IMG/VR virus record: IMGVR_UViG_3300020470_000137 | Location: 1 to 30,227 of that record | Strand: one strand, 5' to 3' | From: a virus | Length of the DNA stretch: 30,227 nt | Position numbers and translations under genes: made by a program | The notes under the pieces: model-generated | Databases searched by the model: none | What the model was told of the DNA's origin: nothing | The model's input: the letters and a program-made list of their open reading frames with translations, nothing else | Shown here: positions 26,102-30,227 of the stretch, in pieces | Layout: every line of letters starts with the position of its first letter | Position numbering within the stretch: the stretch's first letter is position 1

Positions 26102-26520
26102 CCATGAAACAACTAGATAATGCTTTCAATATTACTCCCGAAGTGATGAAACCCGAAAAGGTGGGGATTACACCTGAACAAAAACCTGATAGAATAACTA
26201 AAGACGATATTACGAGAGATTATGAATATACAAGAGGCAATTTATATTCTATCATTGAAAAAGGACAAGAAGCAATTGACGGAATTCTTGAACTTGCTCA
26301 AGAGAGCGACATGCCGAGAGCGTATGAGGTAGCTGGACAACTTATCAAGAGTGTTTCTGATGCCACGGATAAGTTGATGGATCTTCAGAAAAAACTAAAA
26401 GATGTAAATGAAGAACAACAATTAAAAGGCCCAAATACAGTTAATAATGCATTGTTTGTAGGGTCTACTGCTGAACTTGCTAAACTTCTAAAAAATGGAG
26501 TAAAAGAAGTAGATAAATAA
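26098..26520 (+). CDS. gp16: Small terminase subunit gp16
   Basis: gp16 regulates the DNA packaging motor by recognising concatemeric phage DNA and stimulating the large subunit gp17. The 140-residue product matches T4 gp16 in the central helical part: DITRDYEYTRGNLYSIIEKG (37-56), GQEAIDGILELAQESDMPRA, YEVAGQLIKSVSDATDKLMD and the C-terminal NALFVGSTAELAKLLKNG. T4 has SDYQRVRTSSYGIINQGQ, PRAFEVVSEL and NNVFVGSTEEL at the same places. The length is close to T4 (164). The ATG at 26098 overlaps the gp15 stop (ATGA); a second ATG at 26104 is possible and would shorten the protein by two residues. No fibre-type module is present. In T4 gene 17 follows directly; here a giant structural gene does. 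Confidence 0.9.
   Translation: MTMKQLDNAFNITPEVMKPEKVGITPEQKPDRITKDDITRDYEYTRGNLYSIIEKGQEAIDGILELAQESDMPRAYEVAGQLIKSVSDATDKLMDLQKKLKDVNEEQQLKGPNTVNNALFVGSTAELAKLLKNGVKEVDK
26512..26519 (+). promoter_or_regulatory. T4-type late promoter box GATAAATA before the last gene
   Basis: GATAAATA fits the T4-like late element NATAAATA exactly. It sits at the gp16 stop codon, 43 bases before the ATG at 26563, which would leave a leader of some 35 bases. This is the best-placed late promoter candidate in the window. The leader has a small GGGA/TCCC hairpin (26526-26529 and 26536-26539) and no good Shine-Dalgarno sequence near the start; a purine run (AGAGGGAGAG, 26523-26532) is about 30 bases upstream. 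Confidence 0.5.
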
Positions 26521-26562
26521 AAAGAGGGAGAGAAATCCCAAAGTACCTAAGCTACTCATAAC

Positions 26563-29500
26563 ATGTCGGAAGACAATATTGAAAATTTGCCGTCTATAGA
26601 AGACTATAAAGATAATTCGGAAGAATTGCCATCAGTAGATGAATTTATAGCTGAGGAGAAAGAGTTACCCTCAGTACAAGAATTTATTGCAGAAGAAGAG
26701 ATAAAAGAAGAAGTAAAAACTGATAATTGGAAAGATGATTATAAACCAACTGAATATGAAACTGTTGATGTAATCAAAGCTCCGCAATGGGGTGAATTGG
26801 TTCGTATGGTGAATGATGTTAGGGAAAGTATCCCTGATATTCCAGAAATTAAATATTATGATAAAGAACTCCAAGAACTTTCTGAACATTTAGAAGAATT
26901 AAAAGGAAGTATTCCAGAAGTTCCAGAGGTAAAGTATTATGATACTGAAGTAGAAGCAATATGTGAGCAGATTGATTTAGTAAGAGAAGAGGTTAAAAAT
27001 CTTCCTGAGGTAAAATATTATGATGAACAATTAAATACCATCGAGGAGAGGATTAAGAATCTTCCTGAACCAAAGTATTATGATGGTGAAATAGAAGCAA
27101 TATGTGAAGCTATTGATCAAGTTAAGGAACAAATTCCTACTTTCCCCAAATGGGTAAATGAGGTTAATGAGGTTCCTGATTTTTCATGGATTGGTAAAAC
27201 CTTTAGCGTTATTGACGATGATTTTATTAAGGTTGGAGATCATATCAAAGATCTTAAAACTAAATTTGATTCTGATCTGGAGGAATTAACTGAGAACTTA
27301 GATCTTAAAGATTTTGAGAAAAGAGTAGAGATTGAGGAATTAAATAAAGCTAAAGATAAGATCTACGAAGAACTAAAAGAAGCTGCAATTAAAATATGGG
27401 CTCATCATGATGAGTTTAAGGATGATGATAGAAAGTTAAAGAAGAGTATCTTAAGTAAGTTAAATGAGACAAGACAAAATATTGAGAAACAAATAAGTGA
27501 ATTAGATAATAAGAGTTATGAGTCGGATAAAAATCTTAAAGGTTATTTTGAGGGTTTAAAGGAAGAAATTGCTAATCTTCCCGAACCAAAATATTATGAT
27601 GATAATATCTCAGAGTTAAAGAAGAGTTTATATAGTCTTGATCAAAAGTATACAGATCAAACAACTAATATTGCTGACCTTTATAAAATTGTTGAAGAAT
27701 TAAAAGGACAGCAACAAGAGATTACTGAGATTTATAATGATAGACCTTTAACTCCTGATCCTTCCCTCAAACAAGGTGATGATCCTCTTACTCCAACTGA
27801 TCAGAAGTTTGCTACTCTTCAAGACTTAGCAGCCAATTATAGGTTATTTGTAAATAGAGTTGAACAACAATTATACACTATCGGTGGCGGTGGTGCTGTA
27901 AGACTCGACACCTTAGATGATGTTGGTATATCCACTTATAGTGTTGCGTCAGGATATGGATTAACTACTAATCAGTTGTTAATATATGATGGATATAAAT
28001 GGATTGGTATTGCCAGCACTGCTATAACAGGAACAGGTGGTGGTTCAGGTGCTGGTAGTACAGCATGGACTACTACCTCAGTTGGAATTCATACACTAGT
28101 CTCAGTGGGAATAGGGACTACAGCAAGAGCTCATTTTCCTTTATATGTTGGAAAGGCAGGAATACAAACTGTAGCATATTTTGATGGGGATATTTCTGTT
28201 GGAGGAACTATATTTTATGAGGATGTTCAGCACGTAGATTCTATTGGTATATCTACCTTTAGAACAGATGTTCAGATTGGTAATAACTTATCTGTTGTAG
28301 GGTTAACCACACTTGGTTCTGGTAATGGAATTGGAACCGTACAAATTGGTACGGGTAATACTGCCCTCTATGTGGACGGTGATGCTCGTGTGGTCGGTAT
28401 ACTCACCATAGGTCGAGCATCTGTAACCATTGATGGTACTACTAATAAGGTTACTATCGGTGATGAAGATGTCGTTATTTCAAATTCAAGTGTAACCATT
28501 GGTGATAATGTAACCATTCAAGCTGGTGCGTCTGGTATTAACTCTGCACCTAATGTTTTCTATGTTGCAAAAGATGGTAGCGATTCTAATAACGGAACAT
28601 CTATTGATAATGCTAAACTAACCATTGCTGGTGCAGTTGGGGTTGCCACATCAGGATCAACAATTAAGGTGATGTCTGGTAATTATCAGGAAGCAAATCC
28701 TATTGAAGTTGGTGCTAATGTATCAATTGTAGGTGATGATCAAAGATCTGTTAATGTTAGTGGAACAGCAGCTCATAAAGATATCTTCTCAGTAAGAAAA
28801 GGAGTTAAGTTAGCAAACATGACTTTCACTGGTCATACAGGATCGGCAGCTGCCGTTGGATTCCCAACCAGTGAAATTGCCGAAAATGTTGGTGGTGGTA
28901 AGTGGAAAGGCCCTTACATTCAAAACTGTACAAGTAATACAACCACAGGTGTAGGAATAAGAATTGATGGTAATCAGGCACGATTGCTTAAGACCATGAA
29001 CGTCGATGCTTTCACTCAATACAATCAAGGTGGAGTGGGAGTTGCTGTGACTAATCAAGGTTATGCTCAGTTAGTATCAGTGTTCACTATTTGTTGTGAT
29101 GAAGCAATTACCTGTCATAAAGGTGGTCAAGCAGATGTAGCAAATAGTAACTGTAGTTTTGGAACATTAGGGTTAGTTTCGGATGGTAAAAGTGATTTAC
29201 AATTTACTGGAGTTGTAACCTCTGTAGGAACTGCAGCTCAAGATGAAATCACTGTCAATGTAGGAATCACAACCTTTACCATATCAGGTGTTGCCTATAC
29301 TCATACCACTGGTGAGGCCACTGTGACCACTGTTGGAGCACATCCTTTCCAAGTAGGAATGGGAGTAAGTCTTGCTGATATTGGATTCTCATGCGACTTT
29401 GGATTTAAAAACTATCCTGAGAAAAGACCTTTTGTTTTTAGGGTAGAATCAGTTCCTTCTGCAAATACCTTCACTGCAAATATAGGAATTTCCACACTTG

Positions 29501-30227
29501 CTCATACTTATGTGGGTGCAGGTGCATCTGCTGGAACTGCAAAGATTGATGTTGATAGACCTTATAATGGTCAAATAGTTTACTTTGATGAATTATACGA
29601 ATCAGTTGAATCTATTACCGTGACAAATGGAGGCAGTGGTTATACTTCTACCCCTACGGTGACTTTAGATGATCCTTCGGGCCCTAATGGAGAAACATGC
29701 ACAGCATTTGCAACTCTTGAAGGAGAGTCAATTGCTTCTATTACTATCATTAGTAGTGGTAGTCAGTATACCGAAACTCCTGATGTTACCATTAGCGGTG
29801 GTGGTGGATCTAGTGGAGCTGCAACTGCGGTAATGTCACCAACTTATTATACAATAAATAGTTCCACACCCGTAGTATCTGGAATTACTACATTAACTCT
29901 TGATGAAAATCTAATCAATACTGTCGGTGTTGGAAGTACTGTATACTTCTATCAGCAAAGTAAAATCATTGCTAGTTCTCATACTTTTGAATATATTGGT
30001 TCAGGTAATACTATTACTCAAGCTACTCCCAAAAGAGGTGGAGTTACAATTCAAGCAAATGAAGTTGTAACCACGAATGGTGGAAGTGTGGTTTATACCA
30101 GCACGGATCAATCAGGTAATTTTAGAATAGGTGATGACTTCCAAATTAATCAAACTACTGGTACAATTAGTGGAAGATCCTTTAGTAAGAGTCTATTCTC
30201 TGAAATGACACCATTTATCCTAGCACT
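26563..30227 (+). CDS. Giant tail-fibre-like structural protein, partial at the window end (>1221 aa)
   Basis: The frame stays open from the ATG at 26563 to the edge. A stop at 26548-26550 rules out an earlier in-frame start. Order of modules: an acidic N-terminus with ELPSV(D/Q)EFIAEE repeats (about 14-47); KYYD repeats with helical linkers (93-174, again 339-346); a long charged coiled-coil stalk to about 400; then LDTLDDVGIST and LLIYDGYKWIG (~450-485). Next is a shaft with NLSVVGLTTLGSG and VTIGD repeats (~560-655) and a parallel beta-helix-like domain opening with FYVAKDGSDSNNGTS (664-876). An HPF/FSCD unit (907-988), G-x-GY repeats (1015-1091) and a VVYTSTDQSGNFRIGDDF block (~1177-1191) follow. 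All these are familiar in cyanophage fibre or appendage proteins. The acidic coiled-coil N-terminus is probably the virion-attachment end. It lies after gp16 where gp17 (large terminase) is expected in T4. Receptor binding is plausible but not shown. Confidence 0.85.
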   Translation, partial: MSEDNIENLPSIEDYKDNSEELPSVDEFIAEEKELPSVQEFIAEEEIKEEVKTDNWKDDYKPTEYETVDVIKAPQWGELVRMVNDVRESIPDIPEIKYYDKELQELSEHLEELKGSIPEVPEVKYYDTEVEAICEQIDLVREEVKNLPEVKYYDEQLNTIEERIKNLPEPKYYDGEIEAICEAIDQVKEQIPTFPKWVNEVNEVPDFSWIGKTFSVIDDDFIKVGDHIKDLKTKFDSDLEELTENLDLKDFEKRVEIEELNKAKDKIYEELKEAAIKIWAHHDEFKDDDRKLKKSILSKLNETRQNIEKQISELDNKSYESDKNLKGYFEGLKEEIANLPEPKYYDDNISELKKSLYSLDQKYTDQTTNIADLYKIVEELKGQQQEITEIYNDRPLTPDPSLKQGDDPLTPTDQKFATLQDLAANYRLFVNRVEQQLYTIGGGGAVRLDTLDDVGISTYSVASGYGLTTNQLLIYDGYKWIGIASTAITGTGGGSGAGSTAWTTTSVGIHTLVSVGIGTTARAHFPLYVGKAGIQTVAYFDGDISVGGTIFYEDVQHVDSIGISTFRTDVQIGNNLSVVGLTTLGSGNGIGTVQIGTGNTALYVDGDARVVGILTIGRASVTIDGTTNKVTIGDEDVVISNSSVTIGDNVTIQAGASGINSAPNVFYVAKDGSDSNNGTSIDNAKLTIAGAVGVATSGSTIKVMSGNYQEANPIEVGANVSIVGDDQRSVNVSGTAAHKDIFSVRKGVKLANMTFTGHTGSAAAVGFPTSEIAENVGGGKWKGPYIQNCTSNTTTGVGIRIDGNQARLLKTMNVDAFTQYNQGGVGVAVTNQGYAQLVSVFTICCDEAITCHKGGQADVANSNCSFGTLGLVSDGKSDLQFTGVVTSVGTAAQDEITVNVGITTFTISGVAYTHTTGEATVTTVGAHPFQVGMGVSLADIGFSCDFGFKNYPEKRPFVFRVESVPSANTFTANIGISTLAHTYVGAGASAGTAKIDVDRPYNGQIVYFDELYESVESITVTNGGSGYTSTPTVTLDDPSGPNGETCTAFATLEGESIASITIISSGSQYTETPDVTISGGGGSSGAATAVMSPTYYTINSSTPVVSGITTLTLDENLINTVGVGSTVYFYQQSKIIASSHTFEYIGSGNTITQATPKRGGVTIQANEVVTTNGGSVVYTSTDQSGNFRIGDDFQINQTTGTISGRSFSKSLFSEMTPFILA
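26839..27084 (+). repeat. KYYD repeats in the stalk of the last gene
   Basis: The octapeptide (I/V/L)PE(I/V/P)KYYD starts at residues 93, 120, 147 and 167 (spacing 27, 27, 20), with charged helical linkers such as TEVEAICEQIDLVREEV and GEIEAICEAIDQVKEQI. A fifth LPEPKYYD appears at 339 (27577-27600). The AICE(Q/A)ID linkers are near-identical, so part of the array is a recent duplication in protein terms. Confidence 0.8.
28552..29190 (+). other. Parallel beta-helix-like domain in the last gene
   Basis: Residues ~664-876 open with VFYVAKDGSDSNNGTS, the entry motif of many right-handed beta-helix proteins. KVMSGNYQEANPIEVGANVS and IVGDDQRSVNVSG are then typical first coils. Further coils follow with short V/I strands (VKLANMTFTGHT, YIQNCTSNTTTG, VANSNCSFGT). 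Catalytic residues of a lyase or hydrolase cannot be assigned, so a surface or glycan-binding role is as likely as an enzymatic one. Confidence 0.65.
29605..29835 (+). repeat. G-x-GY repeats in the last gene
   Basis: Residues 1015-1091 contain VESITVTNGGSGYTSTPTVT and IASITIISSGSQYTETPDVT, two direct copies about 43 residues apart. This matches the module in gp14 and at 3995-4063 of the 4256-aa protein. Confidence 0.7.

Noticed and set aside
26526-26539. GGGA/TCCC hairpin after gp16 as a terminator
   Set aside because: The stem is only 4 bp, the loop is 6 bases and no U-run follows; it is too weak for an intrinsic terminator.
28552-29190. Beta-helix domain as a pectate-lyase-type enzyme
   Set aside because: The entry motif only indicates the fold; no catalytic residue set could be assigned by eye.
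26563-30227. Diversity-generating retroelement target in the fibre gene
   Set aside because: No reverse transcriptase gene or template repeat is in the window, and no variable-repeat signature was seen in the visible part.

Overview
The window is a stretch of the late structural region of a T4-like myovirus. It is AT-rich and every supported gene is on the + strand with almost no intergenic space. Neck, tail-completion, small-terminase and baseplate-wedge proteins follow the T4 order (7-like, 8, [tail/fibre block], small genes, 13, 14, 15, 16). The fibrous repeat types seen here (YHYH-like domain, G-x-GY-x-x-x-P repeats, a YTSTDxxGNFRxGD block, a DUF4815-type protein) are characteristic of marine cyanophages of Prochlorococcus/Synechococcus. 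A related marine T4-like phage, for example of SAR11, cannot be excluded. No host DNA, tRNA, CRISPR array, insertion sequence or metabolic gene was seen.

Layout. Positions 1-54 are the Gly-rich end of an upstream gene. Positions 91-12861 encode a 4256-residue protein. Its first ~275 residues resemble the C-terminal part of T4 gp7 (baseplate wedge initiator); the rest is a mosaic of beta-rich fibre/adhesin-type modules. Next come gp8 (12894-14447) and a 2493-residue DUF4815-type virion protein (14454-21935), which sits where T4 has genes 9-12. A 73-residue coiled-coil protein and a 215-residue structural protein follow, then gp13 and gp14 (neck), gp15 (tail completion) and gp16 (small terminase). 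The last gene starts at 26563 and runs off the window with at least 1221 residues. It has a coiled-coil/KYYD-repeat stalk, a fibre shaft, a parallel beta-helix-like domain and more fibre modules.

How the genes work together. All the assignable products build or fill the contractile-tail virion: wedge (7-like, 8), tail-associated fibres (giant proteins), the head-tail neck (13, 14, 15) and DNA packaging (16). The most striking pattern is that small beta-rich modules recur in many different proteins, including normally compact machine parts. gp8, gp14, gp15 and the 215-aa protein each appear to carry an inserted surface module of a type also found in the giant proteins. One pair of such modules, 14.4 kb apart, shares an identical 20-base DNA stretch. 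This suggests active shuffling of decoration domains across the virion.

Regulation. A T4-late-type NATAAATA box precedes the last gene. A repeated CCTAAATA plus ACAGG arrangement, at nearly the same distance from the ATG, precedes gp13 and gp15. Family assignments rest on motif recognition from memory plus gene order; no search or alignment was run.
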